From Thraustochytrium sp. TN22 (lineage: Eukaryota > Sar > Bigyra > Thraustochytrida > Thraustochytriidae): a stretch of 64,000 nucleotides of DNA. The stretch's first letter is position 1; each line of letters begins with the position of its first letter. Shown piece after piece: positions 47,997 through 56,412 of this stretch. The position numbers and the translations under genes were made by a program. The notes beneath the pieces were generated by a model, which was given only the letters and a program-made list of their open reading frames with translations, did no database searches and had not been told where the DNA came from. Where the stretch lies: the NCBI GenBank assembly GCA_013306675.1, contig JABLUY010000083.1, positions 62,001-126,000 on the forward strand, given 5' to 3'.

Positions 47997-49146
47997 CCAG
48001 GCGACCATGGCACGCGCTGTATCATACCACGTAGTTGTACAAACATTTAGATTCGACGTAGAGGCTTTGTGTGGTGTATCATGATGATGCGAGAAGGCCG
48101 CGCACGCCTGGAGGAGTGAGAGATGGCGTGAGCTTCCCGGTATCAACCATGTGGTGCGCGCTTGGAATGCCCAGACAAGGTACGGCGCTGTGCTTTTGCC
48201 CTGGCAAGGGCCGGGGCTATGGTGCGCGCTTGGAATGCCCAGACAAGGTACGGCGCTGTGCTTTTTAGGAATGCCCTGGCAAGGGCCGGCGCTATGGTTA
48301 CCGGTACTTTTTGGGGGGGCGGGGGGATGAGGGGGATGGGTCAGTCAGCGCTCTCTTGCTCTTCATCTTCTATTTCGTCGATCGGGATACCCACGAGGCG
48401 TCGATAGGTGTCGATGGTGCTCGTCCAGGTCTCGCAGGCAAGCTGAGCAAGCTGAGACGGCCCCGAACACGCGTCCTCACGAAGCCGGCAACCATATTCT
48501 CCTGCACATCATGCAGTGGCGTAAGGTATCGTCGGCCAGCCACAGGCGTGCGCCAGTCGCCTGACAGTGAGTGACGAATCTGCAAGGGTCAGAGGCCCAG
48601 CAGCTCCCGTCTTGACCCTAGCTAGCTAGCCGGCCCGCAGGACTCGTCCATCGACCGGTCACGGTGATCCGATCGTCCGCTGCCGCAGGCGTGGCGCAGT
48701 CGGCCCCGCGCGGGGCGATGTGACGTCCGGCAGACGCCTACTTGGGCCCTCCTCGCGCCCCACTCCGCTGGCTGGTGCTAGCTGGTGGGGTGCTACTGGT
48801 AGTACCGGCAGTCCCCCGCGGCGCTGTTCTCTCTCCTCTTTCCAGCCAGCTCCAGGCGCGCGCCCGGCTAGCCAGCGCGCGGCGGGCGGGCGGCGCGAGC
48901 GCGGCGACTGCGCGCGGCGGCGCGGGCCGGCGAGCGCGCGCGGCGGCGCGGGCGCGGCGGCGCGGCGCGCGCGGCGGCGCTCAAGCGCGGCGCGCGGGGC
49001 AGCGGGGCAGGCCGGAGATGGGCGGCGGCCAGGGCGGGCCCTTCAATTGAAGGGGCGCGGTTGGCGGCGGCGCGCTCGTCCCCAGACCCCAGACCGAGCA
49101 CGCGGCGGGCGCGGCGGGCGTGGCTTCGCGAGCGCGCGCGCGCGCG
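47997..49146. other. Intergenic region with 68-bp tandem repeat and TAGC run
   Basis: Contains the 68-bp repeat (48152-48298), a poly-G stretch near 48308-48325, a TAGCTAGCTAGC at 48619-48630 and a GCGGCG-rich leader before the MYND gene. No conserved frame seen. Confidence 0.55.
48152..48298. repeat. 68-bp tandem repeat, about 2.2 copies
   Basis: TGGTGCGCGCTTGGAATGCC and following bases start at 48152 and again at 48220. A partial third copy (CCCTGGCAAGGGCCGGCGC) ends near 48298. The first two copies are almost identical. Confidence 0.88.
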
Positions 49147-50607
49147 ATGGGGTGCGCGCAGAGCAAGGCGACGCGCGAGGCGGCGGAGGCGTCGGCCGCC
49201 GGCCCCCCGCGCGCGGAAGCGGCCGGCGCGGCGGCGGCGGCGGCGGCCAAGGATGGAGCGGGCGCGGCGGCGGACGAGGGCGGCGCGGCGCAGGGGGCGC
49301 TCGCCGCGCTCGACAAGGCGCAGGAGACCGGCGCGAAGCTGCAGGAGCAGGCCGCAGAGGCGAGCGAGCTCGTGAAGGAGCAGCAGGCCAAGGCCGAGGA
49401 GCTGGCCGCGCAGGCGGACCCCAGCGAGGACATCAAGGCGGGGGCTGAGGCGGCCGCCGCCAAGGCGCAGGACGCCTACGAGAAGACCGTGGAGACCGCG
49501 CGCGAGGCCGACGACGCCTCCAAGGAGGTGGCGGCTGCCGTGGAAGAGCTTGTGAGCCCGGCCGACGCCAACGCCGAGGCTGCTTCGCCTGCTGCTGCTG
49601 CTGCTGCTGCTGCTCCTGCTGCTGCTGCTCCTGTGGCGGCGGCGACGGCGGCGCCGGCGCAAGAGGAGGAGGAGCAGACTCCGGCGACGGATTCCAAGGA
49701 GACTGCCGAGGCCCCGCAGGAGGCCAGCGAGGACGCGACCGGCGCTGGCGCTGCGGCTGTTGTGGCGCCCACAGACAGCGAGGCTGTCGACGCCAAGCTC
49801 GTGCCGGATCCGTCTCCGGAGGACGCCTCCGGCCCGGTGGCGAGCGCCAGCCCGCTGCCTGCCGACGACGCGGGGGCGTCTGGCGCGGGCGCCGCCGCAC
49901 CTGAGCCCGCTGCGACCGTGGATGCCAAGGTGCTTACCGCGGAGGAGGTGGCCGACCCTTCCGCTGCCGCTGCCGCTGACGCCGACGCTGACGCCGGCGC
50001 TGACGCTGGCGCCACCTCCGCCGCCGCCGCCGCCGCCCCATCTGAGGCCCAGCCCCAGGCCAACGGCGTGGAGGCCACCGAGGCGTCCGTGGCGCCCGTG
50101 GCCGCCGAGGCGACGCCCGAGGTGCCCGTGGCCGACGAGGCGCCCGTGGCCGCGGCCGTCGCCGCGCCTGTGGCCGAGGCGGCCCAAGAGGAGTCTGCCG
50201 CGGTGCCGGTCGCAGATGGCAGCACCAAGACCCTGCCCGTCGACGGCAGCACCAAGTCCCTGGCCTCGACGCCGCCGCTGGCCGCCGCCGAGGCCAGCTC
50301 GCCCGCCGCGCCGCTCACGCCGGCCGAGCCGGCCGTTGCCACGCCCTCCAAGGAGAAGGACCCCGCCAATCTGACCAAGACGCGCTCCTCTGGTTCCGTG
50401 CGCGCTCTGCCACAGGAGATTTGCTGCGAGCCCACCTGCAGCAAGGAGGCCAAGAAGCTCTGCGCGCAGTGTCTGCAGCAGAGCTACTGCAGCCGTGAGT
50501 GCCAGGTCAAGCACTGGAAGGGTGGCCATAAGGCTGTGTGCAAGCAGCTCAAGGCTGCTGCTGCGTCTTCTGCTGACGCCCCCACCAACGGCACTTCCGC
50601 CACTTGA
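49147..50607 (+). CDS. MYND zinc-finger protein with N-terminal acylation motif (486 aa)
   Basis: The ATG at 49147 gives MGCAQSK, a strong N-myristoylation motif (Gly2, Ser6) with a palmitoylatable Cys3, so membrane anchoring is expected. That motif decides the start over the upstream ATG. Residues about 10-400 are Ala/Glu/Pro low complexity with predicted helical segments near 60-140. The C-terminus (about residues 420-470) is a MYND finger, CCEPTCSKEAKKLCAQC, then QQSYCSRECQVKHWKGGHKA and VCKQL, with all expected Cys/His. MYND fingers bind Pro-rich peptides in partner proteins. The combination suggests a lipid-anchored adaptor. The Ala-rich middle is reminiscent of MARCKS-like proteins by composition only. 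Confidence 0.82.
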   Translation: MGCAQSKATREAAEASAAGPPRAEAAGAAAAAAAKDGAGAAADEGGAAQGALAALDKAQETGAKLQEQAAEASELVKEQQAKAEELAAQADPSEDIKAGAEAAAAKAQDAYEKTVETAREADDASKEVAAAVEELVSPADANAEAASPAAAAAAAAPAAAAPVAAATAAPAQEEEEQTPATDSKETAEAPQEASEDATGAGAAAVVAPTDSEAVDAKLVPDPSPEDASGPVASASPLPADDAGASGAGAAAPEPAATVDAKVLTAEEVADPSAAAAADADADAGADAGATSAAAAAAPSEAQPQANGVEATEASVAPVAAEATPEVPVADEAPVAAAVAAPVAEAAQEESAAVPVADGSTKTLPVDGSTKSLASTPPLAAAEASSPAAPLTPAEPAVATPSKEKDPANLTKTRSSGSVRALPQEICCEPTCSKEAKKLCAQCLQQSYCSRECQVKHWKGGHKAVCKQLKAAAASSADAPTNGTSAT

Positions 50608-51252
50608 GAGCCTAGCCTAGCCCAAACCAAGCTGAGCCGAGCCGAGCCGAGCCAAGCAAGAGCGTTTCTTCCGCTAAGTAGGTAGTGGTCATTCGATCGT
50701 TGATTGCAGTTGCCGAGTTTCCTTTCTCCTGCGCGCCGATCATCGGCTCCGCCCAAACTAAGCTGAGCCGAGCCGAGCCGAGCCAAGCAAGAGCGTTTCT
50801 TCCGCAAAGTAGGTAGTGATCATTCGATCGTTTATTGCAATTGCCGAGTCTCCTTTCTCCTGCGCGCCGATCATCGGCTCCTACTGCACAACTACAACTC
50901 GGGGTGCTCATCGAAGAACCGGTTGAAGTCACCTTGCGAGTGCCAAGCTGCCAAGCGAATTGAAGAGCCAGTTGAAGTCACCTTGCTCCCTGCTGTGCGT
51001 CGGTGCCAAGTCTTCTCTGTGCGTCTGCAAACGCTTCGCTGACACCACCACCAATTATTATTATATTCTCTGACGCAGGCTCGATGTCACGATCCAAGTA
51101 TCGTGGACGCACCTCGCACCTCGCACGGACGCACACACGCAAATAAAGCAGTGCACGCACGCACGCACGCACTGCACACACACAACGACGACAACCAACA
51201 CACTCCCAGAGGTCTGCCTCCTTGCCCATGCCGCGTGTGAGCCCAGCGCTGC
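50608..51252. other. Convergent spacer with 131-bp tandem duplication
   Basis: Between the stops of the MYND gene (plus) and the GDT1-like gene (minus). It holds the 131-bp duplication, a second weak repeat (GTTGAAGTCACCTTGC, near 50921 and 50970) and a CGCA/CACG run near 51152-51185. AATAAA occurs at 51142. Confidence 0.6.
50621..50881. repeat. 131-bp tandem duplication in the 3' flank of the MYND gene
   Basis: Copy 1 is 50621-50751 and copy 2 is 50752-50881, differing at about ten positions. Each begins with CCCAAAC(C/T)AAGCTGAG and a GAGCC pentanucleotide run and ends GCGCGCCGATCATCGGCTCC, which includes the palindrome CCGATCATCGG. Confidence 0.9.
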
Positions 51253-52056
51253 TTACTTGGAGAGGTTCATCAGCGCGAACACAAAGAAGGTGAAGCTACC
51301 GGCCAGCGCAACGGTGCGCTGACTGATCTGCGTGGCGATCAGACGTCCGCCAAAGACGGCGATCGTGGTGCAAATGGTGTGGCCCACCATGCCGCCAATG
51401 GTGACGCCGACCGGGTCGTTGTGCGCCGACAGTGTGATGGTGGCGATCTGGCTGCGATCGCCCCACTCGGCCAGAAAGGTGAGGATGAAGGCCTCGATGA
51501 AGACGGGCGTGAGGATGCGGCCGAGCGCGGCGCGCCAGCCCGACTTCTTCTTGCCCTCGCGCAGCGCCTTCTCGACCTCCTCGATCTCGTCGTCGTCGTC
51601 GTCACCAGCGTTGTAGGCGATGTACAGCAGGCGGAAGCCGAAGAAGAAGTACATGAAGGTGGCGATCTTGTGGGTGAGCGCCGGGCTGATGAGCTTGGGC
51701 ATGACAAAGCCCATGGCCGCCGAGAGCACCGTCATCACGTACAGCGCGCCCAGCGCGCCGGCCAGCACCACGGCGCGAGGGTACCGCATGGCCATGATGG
51801 CGGCGATGATGAAGGTCTCGTCGCCCAGCTCCGACACGATGATCATGGCGAACGACCGCAGCGTCGCCTCCGTAAACGACCCGTACGGCTCCTCGTCGCC
51901 ATCGCCGGCCGACTGCATCAGGCCGTTCATGAGCGCGCCGCGGAGGTTGCCGCCGGCCTCGGGCTCCTGCGCCGCTGCGCCGCCCGGCAGCACCGCCACG
52001 CCCACCAGCGCGGCCAGCGCCACGGCGGCGGCCGTCATGCTCGAGGCCCTCGTCAT
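51253..52056 (-). CDS. GDT1: GDT1/TMEM165-family (UPF0016) Mn2+/Ca2+ transporter (267 aa)
   Basis: A Golgi or vacuolar cation/proton exchanger that supplies Mn2+ for glycosyltransferases. The two hallmark ExGD motifs are present: SELGDETF in the first half and AEWGDRSQ in the second. The halves are joined by an acidic linker (GDDDDDEIEEVEKALREGKK), as in the family. About six to seven hydrophobic helices follow a cleavable-looking signal peptide (MTAAAVALAALVGVAVLPGG, cleavage after AAA). I chose the ATG at 52056 (MTRASSM); the ATG at 52038 is the alternative. The frame upstream is low complexity. The length matches yeast Gdt1 (280 aa). Confidence 0.94.
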   Translation of the reverse strand: MTRASSMTAAAVALAALVGVAVLPGGAAAQEPEAGGNLRGALMNGLMQSAGDGDEEPYGSFTEATLRSFAMIIVSELGDETFIIAAIMAMRYPRAVVLAGALGALYVMTVLSAAMGFVMPKLISPALTHKIATFMYFFFGFRLLYIAYNAGDDDDDEIEEVEKALREGKKKSGWRAALGRILTPVFIEAFILTFLAEWGDRSQIATITLSAHNDPVGVTIGGMVGHTICTTIAVFGGRLIATQISQRTVALAGSFTFFVFALMNLSK

Positions 52057-52745
52057 TGTCGCTCCTCCACGCGAGCGCGGCCGGCCGCGCGAGACGGGAA
52101 AGCGCGCGGGGGCGGCAGCCGACCGACCGGGCACTCGCGCGGGCTCGCGTCCGGGCCGGGCCGCGCCGCGCCGAGTCGCGTCGAGCCAAGTCGGGTCGCC
52201 GCAAGCCGCTCTGCCGTGGCGCGCGAGCGGCTCCTCGCGCTGCCAGCCGTCAGGGCCCCCCCAGCTTCGCTCGCCCCTTTGCAGGCCGGGTAACGCTTCA
52301 AAGCGGAAAATAAACAGGTGCCCCCCCCAGCCGTATCGGCGCCCTTGCCGCGGCGCGCGGAACCCTGGCCGCGGCCTGCGCAACGCGAGCCGCACGACCG
52401 TGCGAGCACTGCAGCCCTGATGACTCGATCTCGAGTCGCTCAATCGCTGTTCAATCTCGAGTCGCTCTCAAGAACCTGGATGCTCGCTCTCTGCTCAAGT
52501 TGCTCTCTCTGATCACTGTCAATCGCTCGAGAACCTGGATTGCTCGCTCTGCTCGCTCTGCTCGCTCTGCTCGCTCTGCGCGCTCTGGCACGTGACTGCG
52601 CTGTGCCGCCACGGCGCCATGCAGAGTCGCAACTGACGTGAAAGCAACGCTTGCCAAGCAGTGGTAGCCTGCTTGCCTGCCTGCCTGCGTGCCTGCGTGC
52701 CTGCCTGCCTGCGTGCCTGCCTGCCTGCGCGCCGCCTGCGCCGAG
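52057..52745. other. Divergent promoter region, GDT1-like and UDP-sugar pyrophosphorylase genes
   Basis: Contains a five-fold GCTCGCTCTG decamer repeat (about 52542-52592) and a TGCC/TGCG tetranucleotide run (about 52670-52735) immediately before the pyrophosphorylase start. Confidence 0.6.
52542..52592. repeat. 10-bp GCTCGCTCTG tandem repeat
   Basis: About five head-to-tail copies of the decamer upstream of the UDP-sugar pyrophosphorylase gene. Confidence 0.85.
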
Positions 52746-54605
52746 ATGAGCGGCGTGGCGGAGCGGCTGGCCGCCGAGGAGGGCCAGGTGCAGCTGGTGG
52801 GCGGGCCCGACGCCAAGGGCCGCGCGCGGCTGGAGGCGCAGCTGCAGACGCTGGACGCGAGCTACCCAGGCGGCCTGGCGGCCTATGTGCGACGCGCGCG
52901 GGAGCTGCTGGGCCAGAGCAAACGCGGCGAGAACCCGTTCGAGGGGTACACCCCAGCTGTGCCCGAGTGCGTGAGCTTCCCGTTTGCGGCCACGGACGAG
53001 GACCTGCGTGAGGCCGAAGCCGAGGGCGCCAAGGCGTTCAAGAATGCCGCCTGCGTGCTCGTGGCCGGCGGCCTCGGCGAGCGTCTTGGGTACTCCGGCA
53101 TCAAGGTGGAGCTTCCCAGCGAGATCACCTCCGGGACCAGCTTCCTCGGGCTCTACTGCCAGTACATCGCGGCGCTCCAGGACCCGGACGCACCCGTGCC
53201 CTTCGCCATCATGACGTCCGACGACACGCACGCCAAGACGCAGGAGCTGCTGGAGCGCGAGGCGTACTTTGGGCTCAAGCCGGACCAGGTGCACCTCATG
53301 AAGCAGGAGAAGGTTGCCTGCCTGGCAGATGACCAGGCACACCTCGCGCTGGACCCGGACGATCCGTACCGCGTCCTCACCAAGCCGCACGGCCACGGCG
53401 ACGTGCACCTGCTGCTGCAGCAGACGGGGCTCGCGCAGCAGTGGGCCGACGAGGGTCGCGACTGGGTGCTCTTCTTCCAGGACACCAACCCGCTCTCCTT
53501 CCGCACCATGCCGGCGGCGCTCGGCGTCAGCGCCATGCGCGACCTGCACGTGAACTCCGTGGCCATCCCGCGCAAGGCCAAGGCCGCCGCCGGCGCGCTC
53601 ATGCGCCTCTGCCACGAGGACGGCCACGAGATCACCATCAACGTCGAGTACAACTACATCGACAGCCTGCTGCGCGCCACGGTGAGTCCGGACGAAGGCG
53701 ACGTCAATGGGGCCGACGGCTACTCGGCCTTTCCGGGCAACATGAACCAGCTCATCTTCAAGCTCGCGCCCTACGTCGCCACGCTCGCCAAGACCGGCGG
53801 CGTCATCCCGGAGTTCGTCAACCCCAAGTACGCCGACGACTCGCGCACCGCCTTCAAGTCGCCCACGCGCCTCGAGTGCATGATGCAGGACTACCCGCTC
53901 ACGCTGCGCGACCTCGGCGAGCCGCCCGCACCAGGCACCATCGGCGTCACCGTCTTTCACGACGCCGGCGAGCTGGAGACCAGCCTCGTGTCTGGCCCGC
54001 CCAGCCTTACGCACCGCCTCTACGCTCCGGCCAAGAACAACCTGCGCGAGGCCGCTGCCAAGGCGGCCAAGGGCATCCCGGACGCCAGCTGCGCCTCCAC
54101 CGAGCTCGCCATTTACGCCTGCAACGCGCTCATGCTGCGCGACCTTGGCGCCGACCTCGGCGCCCCCGCCAACGCAGCCTACGGCGGCTTCGAGCAGCCC
54201 GAGTGGCCGCACGTTGTGCTGCTGCCCAGCTTCTGCCCGCTATACTCGCAGCTCGGCTCGCGCTTCACATCGCCCGACCAAGTGCGCATCGCACCGGGCT
54301 CCACGCTCGTCGTCTCGGGCGATGTCACGTTTGACGGGCCCGTCGACCTCGACGGCACGCTCGTTATCCTCGCGGCGCCTGGGGCCCGCGTCCAGCTGCG
54401 CTCCGTCCGTGTCAGCAACCGCAGCGCAGCCTTCGTGCCGGTCGACGTTGACGACGATGCCGAGCCGGAGGTCTTTCGCATTCGCGGCTTCAAGCTCGAC
54501 CGCCCCGTGCTCTTCGACCTCTCCCCGGACGAGGTTGATCCTGACTTCATTGTGCGCTACGAGGACCCTGGCGATCATGAACTCGACCTCGAGCTCATGG
54601 ACTGA
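52746..54605 (+). CDS. USP: UDP-sugar pyrophosphorylase (plant/algal USP type, 619 aa)
   Basis: It converts UTP plus various sugar-1-phosphates (Glc, Gal, GlcA, Xyl, Ara) to UDP-sugars. The nucleotide-binding loop LVAGGLGERLGYSGIKVELP lies at about residues 104-122. Other family blocks are MTSDDTHAKT, QVHLMKQEKVACL, TKPHGHGDVH, WVLFFQDTNPLSF, HVNSVAIPRKAK, NVEYNYID, AFPGNMNQLIF and TRLECMMQDYPLTL, all near-identical to plant USP. The C-terminal left-handed beta-helix-like part is present. The ATG at 52746 (MSGVAERLAAEEGQ) is chosen; the frame upstream is a TGCC repeat. The length matches plant USP (about 600-615 aa). It acts downstream of phosphoglucomutase in nucleotide-sugar supply. Confidence 0.97.
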   Translation: MSGVAERLAAEEGQVQLVGGPDAKGRARLEAQLQTLDASYPGGLAAYVRRARELLGQSKRGENPFEGYTPAVPECVSFPFAATDEDLREAEAEGAKAFKNAACVLVAGGLGERLGYSGIKVELPSEITSGTSFLGLYCQYIAALQDPDAPVPFAIMTSDDTHAKTQELLEREAYFGLKPDQVHLMKQEKVACLADDQAHLALDPDDPYRVLTKPHGHGDVHLLLQQTGLAQQWADEGRDWVLFFQDTNPLSFRTMPAALGVSAMRDLHVNSVAIPRKAKAAAGALMRLCHEDGHEITINVEYNYIDSLLRATVSPDEGDVNGADGYSAFPGNMNQLIFKLAPYVATLAKTGGVIPEFVNPKYADDSRTAFKSPTRLECMMQDYPLTLRDLGEPPAPGTIGVTVFHDAGELETSLVSGPPSLTHRLYAPAKNNLREAAAKAAKGIPDASCASTELAIYACNALMLRDLGADLGAPANAAYGGFEQPEWPHVVLLPSFCPLYSQLGSRFTSPDQVRIAPGSTLVVSGDVTFDGPVDLDGTLVILAAPGARVQLRSVRVSNRSAAFVPVDVDDDAEPEVFRIRGFKLDRPVLFDLSPDEVDPDFIVRYEDPGDHELDLELMD

Positions 54606-54971
54606 CAGTGAATCTCTTTGTCGTGCGTGTGTGTGTGTGTTGTTGTCTGTCAATAGATGGGAGGCCCGTGGCACTCTGTTTTTTTTTGTCTGGGTCATGC
54701 AACTGCTGCTTGGACGAGCCGAGCATCGACGACGCCGGCGCGGCGACTGCGACGGCCACGACGCGGCGCTCAGGGCGCTGACGCTGGCGGTGAAGCGGCC
54801 GAGCGCCGCGCAGAGCTCGACTCGCCAGGGGAGAAGCGCGGCGGCGATTGCGACGACGACGGGCAGAGCATGGCTGGCAAGCTACTGAGCGCCGCGCAGA
54901 GCTCGACTCGCCAGGGGAGAAGCGCGGCGGCGATTGCGACGACGACGGGCAGAGCATGGCTGGCAAGCTAC
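54606..54971. other. 3' flank and 86-bp duplication at the edge of a LINE fragment
   Basis: After the pyrophosphorylase stop come a TGTGTG run (about 54625-54645) and a poly-T run (about 54679-54687). The 86-bp tandem duplication at 54801-54972 follows. No gene seen. Confidence 0.55.
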
Positions 54972-54972
54972 T
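54801..54972. repeat. Exact 86-bp tandem duplication
   Basis: Units 54801-54886 and 54887-54972 (GAGCGCCGCGCAGAGCTCGA and following bases) look identical. The second copy runs straight into the LINE-like coding remnant. Confidence 0.92.
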
Positions 54973-55695
54973 TCGTGGTTCAAGTTCGTGAACGAACTTG
55001 AGACTGCAGTGATGGACCCAGGCATAGCGCAGGCGGCAGAAGAGGCGGCCGCGAGGTGGGCAGAGCACTAGGTCAGTCGGCGGGAGGCGACCAAGGCCAA
55101 GAAACAGCACGAGCGCAACGCGTGAGAGAACAAGATGGCCGAGCTGGGCGCTTACGCGCGCACGGACCCCCAGGGAGCTATGGGGCTGGATCGCGACGCA
55201 GGCGGGCCTCAAGACGAGGGCGAAGACGAGCGGCGCCCAACCGGTAAGACGGTCGAGCTCCTGCACAACGACGACGAGATTGCAGGCGCGTGGGCCCGGC
55301 ACTACGGGCGGCTAGCAGAGGAGGGTACGACAGGGCATGTACAAGACGCGGCGCACTGGAAGGGGCTCTGTGACGACGACGACATAGGGTGGAACGAGCT
55401 GCGGAAGCTGGACAAGGACATCAGCGCGGAGGAGATGCTGGAGGCGCTGCGAAAGACCAAGACCAACAAGCCACCTGGCCCGGACGGCGTCCCGACTGAG
55501 TTTCTGAAGGTGATTGCGGCGAAGGGCCTTGGGCAGGACGAGGGCAACGAGGCACGGCGAGCGCTGCTCACCATCCTGCAGACCCTTGTGGCACGACTCG
55601 CCGTATCATTGGGGATGGGGAGGACATCGCGAGGGACGGCCCGCCGGTCCAGCGAGAAGCCTCTGACCGCCGCGCCAAGCACCGCAACATCCTGA
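54972..55695 (+). mobile_element. Fragment of a non-LTR (LINE) retrotransposon, N-terminal RT region
   Basis: A reading frame beginning with WFKFVNELETAVMDPG and continuing through KKQHERNA and HNDDEIAGAWARHYGRLAEE to LRKTKTNKPPGPDGVPTEFL matches the linker and first RT motif of LINE ORF2 proteins (KAPGPDGIPAEF type). The frame contains at least two stops near 55070-55125 and then an ATG-initiated stretch of 186 codons (55135-55695). The catalytic YADD part of the RT, the endonuclease and a poly-A tail are absent, so this is a truncated, inactive copy. The clade cannot be assigned from this piece. Confidence 0.75.
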
Positions 55696-55700
55696 TCTGA

Positions 55701-56412
55701 TCTCGTCTGATCTTGTCGTGCGTGTCGTCATCGCCACGCCGCCGCCGGCAGTGCGTAGCAGCCGCAGGAACTACTTAGCGAGCAGCAGTTAAATTTAGAG
55801 GCATTTTGAGAGAGCGAGCGAACCGAGAGCGCTCGCATGGCAACCGAGAGCGCTCGCTTGGCAACCGAGAGCGCTCGCATGGCAACCGAGAGCGCTCGCA
55901 TGGCACCGAGCGCGCTCGCATGGCATCCGCGTTTCCTCCGTTTCGCGCGATTAATCCTCGGCCGCCGCCGACGTAGCCTCGGTCACACGCGCCAGCCTTG
56001 CCGACAGCACCCCGCGGTCTGCCCCGAGCTTAGCTCGGCCCCGCCCGACCCGCCCTCCCCCGCCGCCGACGCATCCTCGCAGCTCGCCGACGGATCCTCG
56101 GCGCCCCGCCGAGGTTTCTCGCCTGGCCACCGAGCCTTCTCGCCTGGCCACTGGCCTCGGCTCCGACTTACCGTCACTTGCCAACCGAGGTTTCTCGGTT
56201 TTTTCACCAATTTTTCCTCGGCGGCTGTGACCGAGGTCTCTCGGGTAGTGTGGTGACTACTAGACGCCACGTGCCGTCTGCTGAGTGCAGTAGAACGCAT
56301 TCGGAGCGAGGGATGGAGGCGCGCGGGCGCGCGGCGAGGCGGGAGGGGAGGGGGCAACGCGCGAAGCAGCGCGAGGGGAGGGGGGGAAGAGGACAGGGCG
56401 CCACCAGCGAAG
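55701..56412. repeat. Minisatellite and field of CCGAG/CTCGG short repeats
   Basis: About five copies of a 21-bp unit (AACCGAGAGCGCTCGCATGG plus C) lie at 55820-55923. The following about 330 bp carries scattered CCGAG...CTCGG motifs, often as short imperfect inverted repeats (for example ACCGAGGTTTCTCGGTT near 56185), then a GCGAGG-rich stretch. A 139-codon frame across it is low complexity and not supported as a gene. Confidence 0.7.

Noticed and set aside
52057-52443. In-frame N-terminal extension of the GDT1-like protein
   Set aside because: Low-complexity Arg/Ala/Pro; it would place the clear signal peptide in the middle of the protein.
55837-56256. 139-codon frame across the 21-bp minisatellite
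   Set aside because: Its start is simply repeat units and the rest shows no protein-like pattern.
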